Notes under the pieces: model-generated
The model's database searches: none
What the model was told of the DNA's origin: nothing
The model's input: only the letters and a program-made list of their open reading frames with translations
Program-made: the position numbers and the translations under genes
Origin: Astrothelium macrocarpum
Taxonomy: Eukaryota; Ascomycota; Dothideomycetes; Trypetheliales; Trypetheliaceae
Assembly (NCBI GenBank): GCA_021030915.1
Contig: JAGEMR010000060.1
Location: 108,864-172,863, forward strand
Reading direction: 5' to 3'
DNA length: 64,000 nt
Shown: positions 23,409 to 34,365 of the stretch, piece by piece
Position numbering within the stretch: position 1 is the stretch's first letter
How the letters are laid out: the number at the start of each line of letters is the position of its first letter

Positions 23409-24796
23409 TCACAATTGAGCCCTCGGCCCAAAACTCTCCCACGCTTTATCAAATCCAGCAGATCTCACCCAACGCTCTTCAGCACCCTCCACCGAATCCA
23501 TCACCATATGCCCAAGCTGCAACCACATACGCTCCTTTATCCTGAACGCACTGCTTTCCTCATACGGTTTCGACAATGCCTGTCCACACGCCATCGCCCT
23601 CACCAACTTCGACGAATGGCCATCATCCTCTATCGTCGCGGCGCGTTCGAAAATCCCATCCCATCCCTTTGACGGCTTCTTCGGCTTGTAGTCGGAAATC
23701 TCCTCAATTAACAGATCCGGACTCCGCCGCGACGCATACATGGCGAGATCGGTCCACACCTTCCACTCCAGCAATCGCGCCTTACTTTCCTTCGACAGCC
23801 AGCTCTGCGCCATGAACGTCGGAAAGAAGATGCCGCTGTTCACGCAGTGCATGAAATAAAAATCGAACTTGATCTGCTTCGGCGGTCGCTGCGCTGCGCC
23901 CGTGTAGTACACCACGGCATTCATCATCTCCGCTACCTCTTCGTCCAGCTTGCTCGGGTCCGCCCGGAATTGGCTGGCGTGGTGGATCATTTCTTTGGGC
24001 GCACGCTTCAGGATGCCGTCGCGGATCTTGTTGCCGTCGTCCCAGTCAGCGGCGGTGCTGAGGACATGGTCGGCGTGGATTTCATCGAGGAGCTGGACAA
24101 TGGGCTTCCGCGGCGTATGCGAGGCTGGTTTGGAGGCTTGTTCGGCCGTCAGCAAGAGGCTGGCCATCCAGTTGTCGTGGACGGCGGCCTGGGCGAGGGC
24201 TTCGGCGATGATGGCGGGTTGGCGGAATTCGATGCCGAAGCCGAGGTGGATGAGGGGATGTAGGAAGCCTGTTGATGATCAGGTTCCGCTTGTGACATTT
24301 TTCTGTGGGGGAGATTTTGGGGAAGCTGTTGCTGCTTACCTCCAAACGTGCGGATTAGTAGATCGTCTGAGTGCTCGGTATGTGAAAAGAGATATTGCTC
24401 CAGGACTGCCTCCCATCCCTTTTTGTCAATCTCTTGTTGGAAGAATTCTAGGAAGTCGCTGTAATGCTTTCCCTTTCCCAGGTACTGCCCCCATTTTGTT
24501 CGATCACGTAGCTGTTCCACGACCTCATGAGATGCTTGTGACTTTGGTCGCTGATATGTCTCATTGTTTTTATATTGCTTTTCAAGGGTCGTTGGAGAAG
24601 CGCCAAGAGCGTAAACGGTAAGAATATGGTGGACAATGTGATTGTGGTACCCTGATTCGTTGAAGAAAATGTGATTTTTTCTCTCGTTCTCCGTTAACAA
24701 GTCTGATGCTTTTTGTGCAGCATCTGGTTTGAGACTTGGGACAGAGACTTCGGGCAACTCTTTGGGATCGAGATTGACAAGTTGGGACGACGCCAT
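23409..24796 (-). CDS. Questin-oxidase-like (Baeyer-Villiger-type) protein, 438 aa
   Basis: Model: complement(join(23409..24268,24340..24796)). The 71-nt intron (GTAAGC donor, AACAG acceptor) falls after a Gly codon and restores FGGFLHPLIHLGFGIEF, a hallmark stretch of the questin oxidase-like family. Other family-typical parts are FFNESGYHNHIVHHILTVYALGAS near residue 50 (two His clusters), GKHYSDFLEFF, FYFMHCVNSGIFFP and WLQLGHMVMDS. Characterised members (for example AflY/HypX, GedK) open anthraquinone rings in polyketide pathways; others are uncharacterised and lie outside clusters. No polyketide synthase is in the window, so the substrate is unknown. ATG 24796 was chosen because upstream in-frame sequence looks non-coding. 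Confidence 0.85.
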
Positions 24797-25675
24797 AGTT
24801 TGCAATGCTACTATCTTGGGATTTGGAATCAAGGATGCGGCAGCTGACCTGTAAGCCCTATACAGATATAGTGTCTTTGTATGGAAGGCGCTGACTCTGG
24901 ATAAGTGGCCTGACCAGCGCACATATACCTTGTTGATTCGCATGTACCCACAACGAAATGTAATCTCGGAACTCGTAGATCGCGAGCACCGACAGTTTGC
25001 ATCATTTACACTTTAAATCTACGATCATCTCGATAGAAAGCAGTCCCAATTCGGAGGCCGTGCTAAACTTAGTCCAGGGTTCTCGAGTTCTAGCTGCTGC
25101 ACTCCGCACCAATTTGTAAGCGTGTCACGAGCCATCTTGCAACGTATCCTGTAATGGGAGCAGCAAACAAAATCCGGGACCGAAAATAAATGTGAAGTAG
25201 TATTTTGGGATGAATTTGCAAGGAGTAACTATTGCGCAGTGATATTGATACCTGTATAGGTCGGCGATGGGGGCACCATTATGCCGACTTTCATCTGAAT
25301 TGGGAAATGACAGACGAAGTCGGGTTTAGCCCTCCGTCTACGTTACAGGAAATGGAAATTGCTAATTTTCCGGAATGACTTAGGCAGCGTTACTGCTCAT
25401 CCTCGCAAGTAGAGGCATTCTGAACTTTCAAGAGGACATGGATCATTTCAATTTGCAGGATTCATCATAGGGTCGTGAATCCTTCATGATGTCCAGATTC
25501 TGGAAGGGTATCATGTAGAATTGAAGTTATGTACAAACCCCCAGATCCCGCCAGCATCGAAACCAGAAATAACTCGCCATGTCCAAGGTCCCCCCGTACT
25601 GACAATCCTGCGTCCATGGAGTCTTGTGTATCTTTGCTGACCACCGATCAAATACACCCAGCTAGTTCTGTCCGC
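24797..25675. other. Intergenic region, nothing supported
   Basis: Promoter of the questin-oxidase-like gene at the left and 3' flank of the secreted-protein gene at the right. There are no convincing reading frames or repeats. Confidence 0.45.
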
Positions 25676-27912
25676 TTACTGTTGCTGCTCGTCCTCTTTC
25701 ATCAAGTTCTCGATACGAGAAATCCATCCGGATAGCCAGGCATAGAGCTCAGCCAAGGCACTCTCGTCACTACCACCGGTGCTCGTGCCCGAAGCTGAAG
25801 GCATCGGTGGGACAACGGCAGATGCGCTGGTAGACCCGGATGGCGAAGATACCGCTGGTGTGGTGTAAATGCTAGAAGCTGCAACAGCGGAAACTGCGGT
25901 AGGTGCCAAGGAGGTTTCCGGAGTAGCGGAAGTAGTAGCAACAGGGGACAAAGTGGAAGAGGGCTCGTCGTCGCCTTCCCCATCGCAGTCATCTCCATCA
26001 TCGCCGTCACCGCTAGTAGATGCGGAAGGCGCAGCTGCTGTTGATGTTATAACGGCGGCAGAAGAGGATGAAGAAGTGACGGACGACTCGCCTTCGCCTT
26101 CGCCTTCGCCTTCACCATCGCAGTCATCACCGTCATCACCATCGTCACTTGCAGATGCCGAAGGTGTGGCAGCGGATGCCATGGGCGAGACAACTTGCGA
26201 CGTGATCAGGTTGCTGGAACTAGCCTGAATGGCGGAAGAAGAGCGAATAGAAGTAGCAAGAGTTGTAGGGGTCGAAGCGGCAGCGACGGTAGAGGAACTT
26301 GAAGAGACGGCATTGTCAACTACCGAGCTTGAAGAAACTACAGAAGTTGCTGCCGCACTGGAACTGCTGACGGCTTCGCTCGTAGGTGCCGCAGTAGAGT
26401 TGCTGGATGAACCATCAAGACTGATGCAGGCAAAGCTCATGCTCTTAGTGACCGCTGTGGAACCACTGTAAGGGACTGGTTGGGATAGATCCCAAGTCAT
26501 GCTCACATAAGGCCAGCAGATACGGCCATCACTCATTGTGACCATGTCTCCCGCAACATAGGTATCCGTCTCGACAAGAGGTTCACCGACCTTGGCACCA
26601 GTGGAATCGACTTGCTGAAAGTATGAGCCGACGAATTGACCAGCGCAACCCATGGCAATGAAGTCACAGTTGGGGTTCTCAATCTCTTCCCAGGTAATGA
26701 GAGCATTGTCGGTTCCGAAAGTAGCTGCGTGGGCGTTGGAACAATCATTGTCACCCTGAGTAATCCAGTTGACTTGGCTATCACCATCAGTTGCACCGAC
26801 TGTGGAAGTTGCCTGAGCACCGACTTTGGTGTATTTGTCACTGAAGAGCGCGATGGCGACATTGCGAGGATTGGTCCGGTTGAGAGAATGAGTGTAACCT
26901 TCTCCCATCCAAGTATTCTCAGTAAGGTCGATGGCACCACGGGATACCCAAGCAAAGATGTAGTTTGTGCTGGTTGCAAATTGAGCGAGGCCGCTGTAAC
27001 TACCAGACATACCACCCATCGGTTCTCCGTCGCCTCCATTGGTAGTGTTTTCGTTCGAAATTTTGACGCCATTGTTGGTCATACCCTGAGTCAATGTATT
27101 CAACCAGATGGCACCTTGGTCTTCAGCACAGATACTGGCAAAAGGAGGCTCATCGGCAGCTTCAAATGCGATGCCCGTATTGTGACTGCAACCCCATGTG
27201 CTGGTCGCGCCATTGATCTGCTGGAGAGTACCGTTATCATTGACGTACTGAATGCTGTCGCCAAAGTGGCCTGCGGCAGAGCCAGTATAGTCCGTTACGA
27301 CAAAGTAAGCGCCATACATTCCAGCTTCTGCGGAGTAAACAAGATCACCATTCATATCTGGTGCTGCACCGTATCCACTGGCACTTGGGACGTCGGGACC
27401 GGCGAGCCATGTTGACCACGATTTTTCCCCATTCGTGTACCGATAGAGGATCGGAACCGGTGTATCACTAGGAGGAGCGTTCACGGTGCCAGATGGCATG
27501 GGTTGGTTGACCATGACGGCAAATCCATCATTCTGAGCAACCAGACCACCAGCTAGGGGAAGTTAGTATAGTAGCTCTAACGTTTTTGATCAGTCTACAA
27601 ACCTTCTTTGGCTCCAGTGATTGTAACAGTGGTACCGGTCGGTGTAAAGTCTGTCGGATCGACGGGTTGAATGTGAACATCGGTCTGACTGCTGTCTAGA
27701 TAGGCAAGATAGGCAGACTTTCCATCAGGGGAGACCGCGAATGGAGTTCGGCGATGGTGTGGATATCCCGTCCAGTAAGCCGCCTTGACAGGGCCAAATT
27801 CATAGTCGAGCGCAAGAACGTTTACATTCTTCTGCAAGTCGGATGCAGTGATGGCTCCGAAAGAAAGCTGCACAGCAGAGAGCAGTGAAAGAGCATAGAT
27901 CTTGGCCAGCAT
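25676..27912 (-). CDS. Secreted Ser-rich protein with acidic repeats, 728 aa
   Basis: Model: complement(join(25676..27552,27603..27912)), with a 50-nt intron (GTTTGT donor, CTAG acceptor) in frame. The start at 27912 gives a clean signal peptide (MLAKIYALSLLSAVQLSFGA). Residues 20-470 form a globular, Trp/Gly/Asn-rich, Cys-containing region with short motifs such as VSPDGKSAYLAYLD and MSDGRICWPYVSMTWDLS. These look like beta-propeller-type blades, though I do not recognise the family. The rest is a Ser/Ala/Thr linker with two acidic DGDDGDDCDGEG copies and a GEGEGEGE run, and it ends in a short amphipathic helix (AWLSGWISRIENLM). No GPI signal is seen. Likely an extracellular or wall-associated glycoprotein. 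Confidence 0.83.
25971..26148 (-). repeat. Duplicated acidic coding repeat (Asp/Glu/Gly/Cys)
   Basis: Two copies encode DGDDGDDCDGEG. The copy at 26088-26148 is followed by a pure GEGEGE microsatellite (six-base CCTTCG units on the + strand). Each copy carries a single Cys in an otherwise Asp/Gly run. Intervening Ser/Ala-rich sequence is also duplicated in part (PSAS ... DGDD). Confidence 0.75.
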
Positions 27913-29122
27913 GTTGGGCAAATTGCTAAAAGAGTGACGATGAAGAAAAAAAAACTTCAAAAAACGAAATGAAGGAATGTCCACACCAAAACGAATGGCA
28001 GTGCAAACAGCGACGAGGAATTCTTAGTGAGGCATTTCATCATCTATATACCTTTTGGTCCAACACCGCAAATACAGAAAGTACTTGAACCCATTTCGCC
28101 GGAAATTTTGAACCCCGCGGTGGTTAACTGGGCGTGTTTTACATTAAATGGTCACAAGGGGTGGCTGGCAAGATCAATGTACTGATTGACAACCGGTCAT
28201 CATTCAAGAACATCACTCAGGAGTTCCCGTCGGGACGTGAACATATTGATGTACAGTTTAGTGACTCTACGAAGCTTCCAAAAAACCTTTTTGAAGCGAC
28301 ATTTCTTGAGTATAATGACTGAGAGAAGTTTGATTGCAAGAATCTTGATGCCGGGTCCTGGTGAATTTTTAGATTGACGGCCGAACGTAAGTGGTCCTGT
28401 AAATTGCAGGATTTGGAAACAGGGTGAAGCGAGAGACTAGACCGAGATCTTGTTTCATTACCCATGTCCGGTGGAAACGAACCCCTAAAACAATAAACAG
28501 ATCGATCGAGACAGAACTTGAGATAATGGCTGGGATAGTTCGAAATCTGTGCCAAGAACTCACTCCTGTGTTCAGTACTTCAAACTCGACGTCTTGCTTG
28601 CAAAGTCCGAGGAAGGACAGTAATGTCAGCCATGACGTCTCGAAACAGCTAAGACACCTCTGCGATATTTCGCAACTGGCGGACTTGGCGGGCTTGGCGG
28701 GCTTGGCGAGTCAGAACACAAAGGCAACCAATCGATTATCTACGTATCACTCATGTTAAAGCGCGTATGCCAGAGTGCAAAGGATTCTATTCGATCAGAG
28801 GTTCCGGTCAAATTGTTCATGATGGTGATTATCTGGAATGCGCAATTGACGTCCGCGCTCACAGGTCGTACTGGAGACGACATACGTTGCCATGTATTAC
28901 TACGACAAGCCCTTGTCGCACTGCTCCGTTGAGGATTGTGGGAAGATCAAATGGGCGAAACGTCAACGAACTTATCGATCAGAGTTAGAAATTTTCCAGG
29001 TAGAACCACGTGCGTCGGAAAAAACCGAATTGTTGATTTTGACTCTTTTAGCGCTTTCTAATCGGGCTAGTCAGGAGGCTTCTGATCCGTGATTTAATCC
29101 TTAGCTAGCTACCCATGGCTCC
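27913..29122. other. Intergenic region with a small 9-bp tandem repeat
   Basis: It holds the promoter of the secreted-protein gene and the 3' flank of the DUF7924 gene. At about 28680-28710 a 9-bp unit (GGCGGGCTT) is repeated about four times with small changes. The short open frames here have no domain or splice support. Confidence 0.45.
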
Positions 29123-30820
29123 TCAGGAACGCCTTCTAAACAGATATCGAGAAATCCACATCTTTGCAGTAGACACCGGGGTAGAACGAGTATTTTGTGG
29201 TGAAGTTGCGACGGAAGTGCGTCTTTTCTGAATGCGTTGCGATTGTTCTACGGACTTGCCAGAACGTCTTACTGAAGATGTTGAAAGCTCATCAATAGAG
29301 GCCCCTGACTCATGGTAGATATTTTCGGCATTGATAGATGGAGTAGAACCAAAGCCAAACAATTCTTTGGTTGATGTGGTAGCGGTAGTGTCAATGCGTG
29401 TATTTGCTTGTGCAACAAACATATCTCTTTGCCTCTCTGCCCAATCTCTTGCATTTCTAAACGCTGTAGCACCTTCTCGAAAAACATCCGGTTTATCTAT
29501 CATACTCCAAGATCTTATGAGATGCATATAAAACTCCAGCTCCTTCTTCGATTTATTTGATTGACGAGGGTGATGAGCGAATATTTTGAGCGTGCCACCA
29601 CAGTACGTCGAGCTGAGCGTATAGGCGTTGTTGTCATGTATGGGCTGCTCGTTCTTATAGTTTTGTAAACTATGTATAGCTCTTGCACCAAGTGCACCAT
29701 CATAGCACGCCTGCCGTTTAACAACCGCATCTGTTCCGGACGGTCCCTTTGCTTCCAAGAAGAAATTTGGTACGGCCGGATGGTCATCGTTTTTGGAAGG
29801 AACAATCTGGGTAGTGAGGTCCTTAAGAACTTGTGGAGCCAATTGTTGTGGTATTGCACCGTAGTAATAATCTGGATGAGCCAATTTTAGTTTTTCCGCT
29901 TCATCTATAGTTTCAACAACGGGGTCCAGATTTGTGAATCTTATCTCTCGTCCTATCTTCCGGCTGTCTTCAAAATGACCTGCAATCACCGGTATAACGT
30001 TGTCTTTGGTCTCCGCCTCATTCAATGCGTCTTCTTCTGCCTGCTTAAATCGCCCGTGTGCTCCGTCTGAAAATCGCGAAGTCGATAGAGATCGACGATG
30101 CGCTGCAAGAATTTCGTCGAATGCATCCCAGTTGCTTGGCCCGGGCGGCACACGCCCGCTTAGGTCTCGATAACCACTAGGGTAGACACCGCCATTGATT
30201 AGTCTTTGTCGAAAGTTGTTGTCGTACGGCCCGCTACTTGTCCTTGTTTTACTTTTAGCGCTGGCTCCGGTTTTGGTGCTGGCTCTAGTTTTGGTGGTAG
30301 TCGTGGATCTTTTCTTTCTCCGATATAAAGCTGAAGACCTGCCTGGGCTCATATTGAGTTGGATGTCGGTTTGCGGATGTGGATACTATGAGTTCATTAG
30401 CATAATCGCCATCTCTATTTCACATATACATACTCCTCTCAAGTCTGTAACGTCCGGACCGCCTTGTCTGGCAAATCGTTTGATCGCGTTCCAGTCCAAA
30501 GGCGTACACTTCTGGAGATGTTCACGATTTTTCAAACGAGCGTAGAAGCCACGCGTAATAGGTCGTTGAGCAATCGACGAGTGAAACGACTTTGATTGTT
30601 CGGTCAACTTCAAATTCCTCCGATCAAGCTCTCTCAATGCACTTTTTGTCAGCCAGATTTTTGACAATTTGTCCCAGACAGTAGGTCCAGATTCGCACGA
30701 GATGCTGGCTGTATCAACTCTCTGCTTCTTCCTCAACTGCTCAGGCTGCGAAATAGCCAGATGTGAAGCATTGCGTTTGTGCAAAGCAGGCATGAGTAAA
30801 GACTTTTCGAAACACGTCAT
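29123..30820 (-). CDS. DUF7924-type fungal protein, 549 aa
   Basis: Model: complement(join(29123..30385,30434..30820)). The 48-nt intron has a GTATGT donor, GCTAATG branch and CATAG acceptor. It joins GGPDVTDLRG to YPHPQTD in phase 0, matching the arrangement I know from this Pezizomycotina family. The core near residues 340-420 has PNFFLEAKGPSG, then a Lys/Arg-Gln-Ala-Cys-Tyr-Asp-Gly stretch, and STYCGGTLKIFAHHP. The D/E-x-K-like LEAKG resembles the catalytic part of PD-(D/E)xK nuclease folds; that is an inference. N- and C-termini are basic and Ser-rich. The function is unknown. The start could be 30820 or the ATG at 30793. Confidence 0.82.
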
Positions 30821-31798
30821 GTGTGGACAGTTCTGCGGTATTTTAACAAGGGGAAAATGTTAGATCGCGCGGATACCTACAGCGTGCTATCGTCCCTGAT
30901 GGATAGTGCGGTGGGTCTCATTCCAGTTGGGCTGGTGTGGCTCTGTGCTTGATTGAGTTAGCTGAGACACGTGATTCCATGCTTGAATTTTATGTAAAGT
31001 TTAATTAAGTTTGATATAAAATTTGTATCAATGTGGTATAAATTACATTCAAAACACGCCTTTGATGGCTACAATATGCACAGTACCTAGGTAGAGTGGC
31101 CGTAGGGCTATGACGTCATCTGCGAGCGCCCTCTTAACAATGATTCATTCGCTAAATTCACTGCTACACTCCCAGCAACACTAGCCAGGGTGACAGCGGC
31201 TCTATCACTACCAGCTGAGCGTTGTTTTCTGTAGTGATCCAAAATTTGCGCAGCTCGCCTTAATTAAATGCCGCTGTAGTTGCTGTGGAATCAGTCGCTC
31301 ACGTCTTTTACCCCTGTCTTCGTTGGCTGCCCCAGCGTTGTCTCGAACAACATCTCATCTATCACTTCAATATAGCGTTGTTGTTTTTTTTTTCTCTCAG
31401 AAATATCACAGTAATAAACTTATTTTAAAAACCAGACTTAGGTCGAATTTGAGTAGTAGAGGAGGTGTTGCTCAAGATGACGCCGGAATGGTCAACGAGT
31501 ATGCCTGAGCTGTACAGCCCTACGTGCCGCCCCCACACAGTCGTGTCTAGATCAATAAAAGGTCTACAGGGCCCTGCGCCATGACCAACAGTCGGCGATT
31601 TATGAATTCAGCCGGGTCCCACGAGTTCATGTTTCTTCTACCCGCGTTTGTTGGCTTTTCCGCTCGTTAGCTTTCCCACCATTGATCCAACTTTAAGCCA
31701 GGCTACTTACCTAACACCCTAGACCGATTGCGAAATTAAGTTATCCTATCAACAGCTAGTAGTTTGAAGACACTGAACAGAGACAGGCAGAAAACTAG
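30821..31798. other. AT-rich intergenic region
   Basis: Divergent promoters for the DUF7924 gene (-) and the cupin gene (+). TTTAATTAAGTTTGATATAAAATTTG-like AT-rich sequence lies at 31000-31060. No genes are supported. Confidence 0.45.
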
Positions 31799-32540
31799 AT
31801 GAGTTCCGTTAAAGTCTTGAAGACCCTCAATGTAGGAAAGGTATATCAAACCAAGCTCCATCTGCAACGGTTTCATAGAACAACCGATTAACTGAACAAA
31901 TGACGTTCATAGGGCCAAAGAATGGATATCACGATTAATGAATCCGAGCCGGAAGACTCTATCAATCGATATGTAATGGACACAATCTGTACTGGTGAAG
32001 AAGCTCTTGAGATCCCGCCACATTGGCACAAGGTAAGCGAAGGTAGAAGCCTGACAAGCACGACGTTTGTGCTGAATATGCATGAATGCTCTAGAACCAC
32101 CAAGAGTATCTAAGTGTGGTTGAGGGCAAAGTCGAGATTACACTCAATGGAAAAACGACCCTTGTGAAGGCCGGTGACCCTGCAGTGCTCGTGCCACGCT
32201 GGGCAATCCACAGCGTTAAGGGCTTTCGAGGAGATAAACTGATCTTCCGGGAGAAATCAGATCCCACGGGAATTTACAAAGCCTTGTAAGTGTACATTGA
32301 TTACATATGGCCGATGAAACCGCCAGACCAATGAAGATTGTTGTATATCTAATCGTCGTCCTTGGGCGCCCCCATAGGTTCTTCAACGACGTGTTTTCCA
32401 AAGGGGGTTTTGGAGGCATGTGGCATACTTTAAGAGCATTCTACGATGGAGACGCATACCTTGCGTTGCCTTTCCACTCGCAACTCGTAGATCAAGCGGT
32501 CAGTGCCAAAATTAAGAATTTTCTAGTCATGATCTACTAA
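31799..32540 (+). CDS. Small cupin-domain protein, four exons, 171 aa
   Basis: Model: join(31799..31840,31913..32032,32095..32285,32378..32540). All three introns (72, 62 and 92 nt) have GT...AG ends with consistent phases and give 171 residues. The cupin motif 1 equivalent lies in IPPHWHK|NHQEYLSVVEG, containing HxH and a later Glu, split by intron 2. Motif 2 is in AGDPAVLVPRWAIHSVKG, with a single His. The metal ligands (His, His, Glu, His) are thus all visible. After the barrel are about 70 residues with a helix-prone C-terminus. Small fungal cupins of this type appear in secondary-metabolite and catabolic loci; the reaction cannot be told from sequence. No single exon exceeds 64 codons, so simple ORF finding misses it. 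Confidence 0.82.
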
Positions 32541-32997
32541 CGCAGACCCAAGTTTGTCTCAGTGCTTGGAGGCATTGCACATCTATTTGAATCGAAGAAA
32601 CCTGAGACACTATAGCATATAAAGTCTCGGCTAATTACATTGGTTGTAGTTGTACTTTGATGATCAGTATCAACACCTGTGACAACACTGGACAATGCGA
32701 GCACCAATTCAAGAACAGAACATTCAAAGACTCCCAATTTTATAGTATACTAATGAAATTTCATCATTCGCCTAGACGCTCAAAATGTAGTAGGATACAT
32801 AGCTTTAGCTGGAATAAAGATTGAGTTGATCTGATTAAGCCATTGTTCTTCATTGAATGAATTCGCTGACGGTTATCGGATCCTACTCTGCATCCCAGTC
32901 CTTTAAAAAGTTGGTTGGATGAAATTTTCCTTATAACATATCAGGACCTGGATGATAACGTGAGGCAAGCAATCAATTCAGACCATCTAGAAAATTC
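32541..32997. other. Intergenic region between convergent genes
   Basis: The 3' flanks of the cupin gene and of the Pth11-like locus. Nothing else is visible. Confidence 0.4.
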
Positions 32998-34365
32998 TTA
33001 CACCAGTGCATACGCAGACTCATTCATAAGCACAGTCGCTCCTGGCGATGATATAGAGAACTGATAAGAATCGACTTCTGGTCTCTGTTGATTCAAGGTG
33101 TGGCTGTTGACGGAAGTAGTGGTCGTCATGTGGATATTCTGGTAGTCTTGAGGTATGCTCTCGATTGGGTTCCCCACAGGCTGGCCTCCGCGCATGTTCG
33201 ACCCCTCGTTGCTGTTCTCACTAGTTATGCGAGATGACGCCCTGGAAGAACTCTTACTCATACGGCTAGTAATCTTCTGAAAAATGTTTAAGGCTTTGAC
33301 ACCGAAGATTCGGCTGAGGAAGGGGAGACAACAGGATATGGTGGCTAACGGGGCCTCTATGTAAACCCAAATCGACGCTCTATAGTCCGAAACTGCAGTG
33401 AAATCATGTTAATCTACAGTCTCCCAGAGAAATAAATGAAGCAATGACGACTGTGTTGACGTACTGCCAAGGTTCTGCTCATCGAATTTTGCAGTCGCGG
33501 TGGAGCAGACTGTGCTCGCGATACATGCCCTATATGTCATATCGGCATGAGAAATTCTAGTTTACAGCTACACTTCACAAAGCATCGGTCCTAAAAATGT
33601 TGGACTTACAGCGACCCAAACAAAATGATAATCCAACAAGAATCTTCTGCGTCGTAGGGAGATGAAGCCTCATCACTGGCAACACGGGTACAAATAAGAT
33701 CATCCAGTCTATAATGAAGTTCGAGATCGAGTTTCCACAGAGAAATGGAACTACCGGAATGCAATGTCCTTGTTTTTCTGGCGTCCAGGATTTGTTAACT
33801 GGCTTGCATTGAAATGCAATGGTGAGGAAGAATGCGACGCCCCAGGCCTAGGAAAGCCCTAAGAGGGCATAGATACGGTATTTCGTTGTCTTGACGCGGC
33901 CAAAGATACGCTTGTATGAGTAGAGGATAGATGTTTTGATCAAAACGACCACTACTGCGTAACTCAGCTCTAGGAAATAGATCAACTACGACAGCGAGTT
34001 AAGACGATGTTGTAATCACTTCTTCTTCTACTGTTGAGAGTGGGAACGAACCTTCAATGTCCACGTTATCCTTTGCGGACGTTGAACAAGGTCTTCCATT
34101 TCCCAACCTGAGCCGCTCAGGAAGCCGACTGGACTATGTCAGCGTCCAGAGACTGTGCCGCCTTGTCGATATGGAAGAAGAATGACATATTTATATAACA
34201 AAAGGCTAGCTGAAGTTGCAGAAATACAAGCGCTACCATTAGGACGTAGTCGTCCGTTCCGAGGGCATCCTTCGTTCGAACACAAAACCGCAAGATAGCC
34301 AGAAATGTCCCCAGGGCAGACAGGACGGTGGCGGCTACTACAGGATTCCGGAAAGCCTGAATATC
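32998..34365 (-). pseudogene. Pth11-like 7TM (fungal rhodopsin-domain) receptor, interrupted
   Basis: Several minus-strand exons join into a recognisable integral membrane protein. They run from FRNPVVAATVLSALGTFLA with the TDDYVLM motif (34365-34180), through YFLELSYAVVVVLIK and YKRIFGRVK, to FQCKPVNKSW, then SNFIIDWMILFVPVLP and LPTTQKIL, then CIASTVCSTATAK. The last exons hold IWVYIEAPLATISCCLPFL and a Ser-rich cytoplasmic tail ending at 32998. Introns between them have GTAAG-type donors and AG acceptors. An in-frame TAG at 33848-33850 lies inside a transmembrane helix (just before AWGVAFFLTIAF), and the first exon and start codon cannot be placed. Family: Pth11-like receptors sense surface or host cues in some pathogens. 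I call it a pseudogene; an unrecognised intron around the TAG is less likely because it would delete a conserved loop. Confidence 0.65.

Noticed and set aside
24082..24621. Plus-strand frames of 138 and 223 codons over the questin-oxidase-like gene
   Set aside because: They are antisense shadows; the minus-strand frame has the family motifs and a canonical intron.
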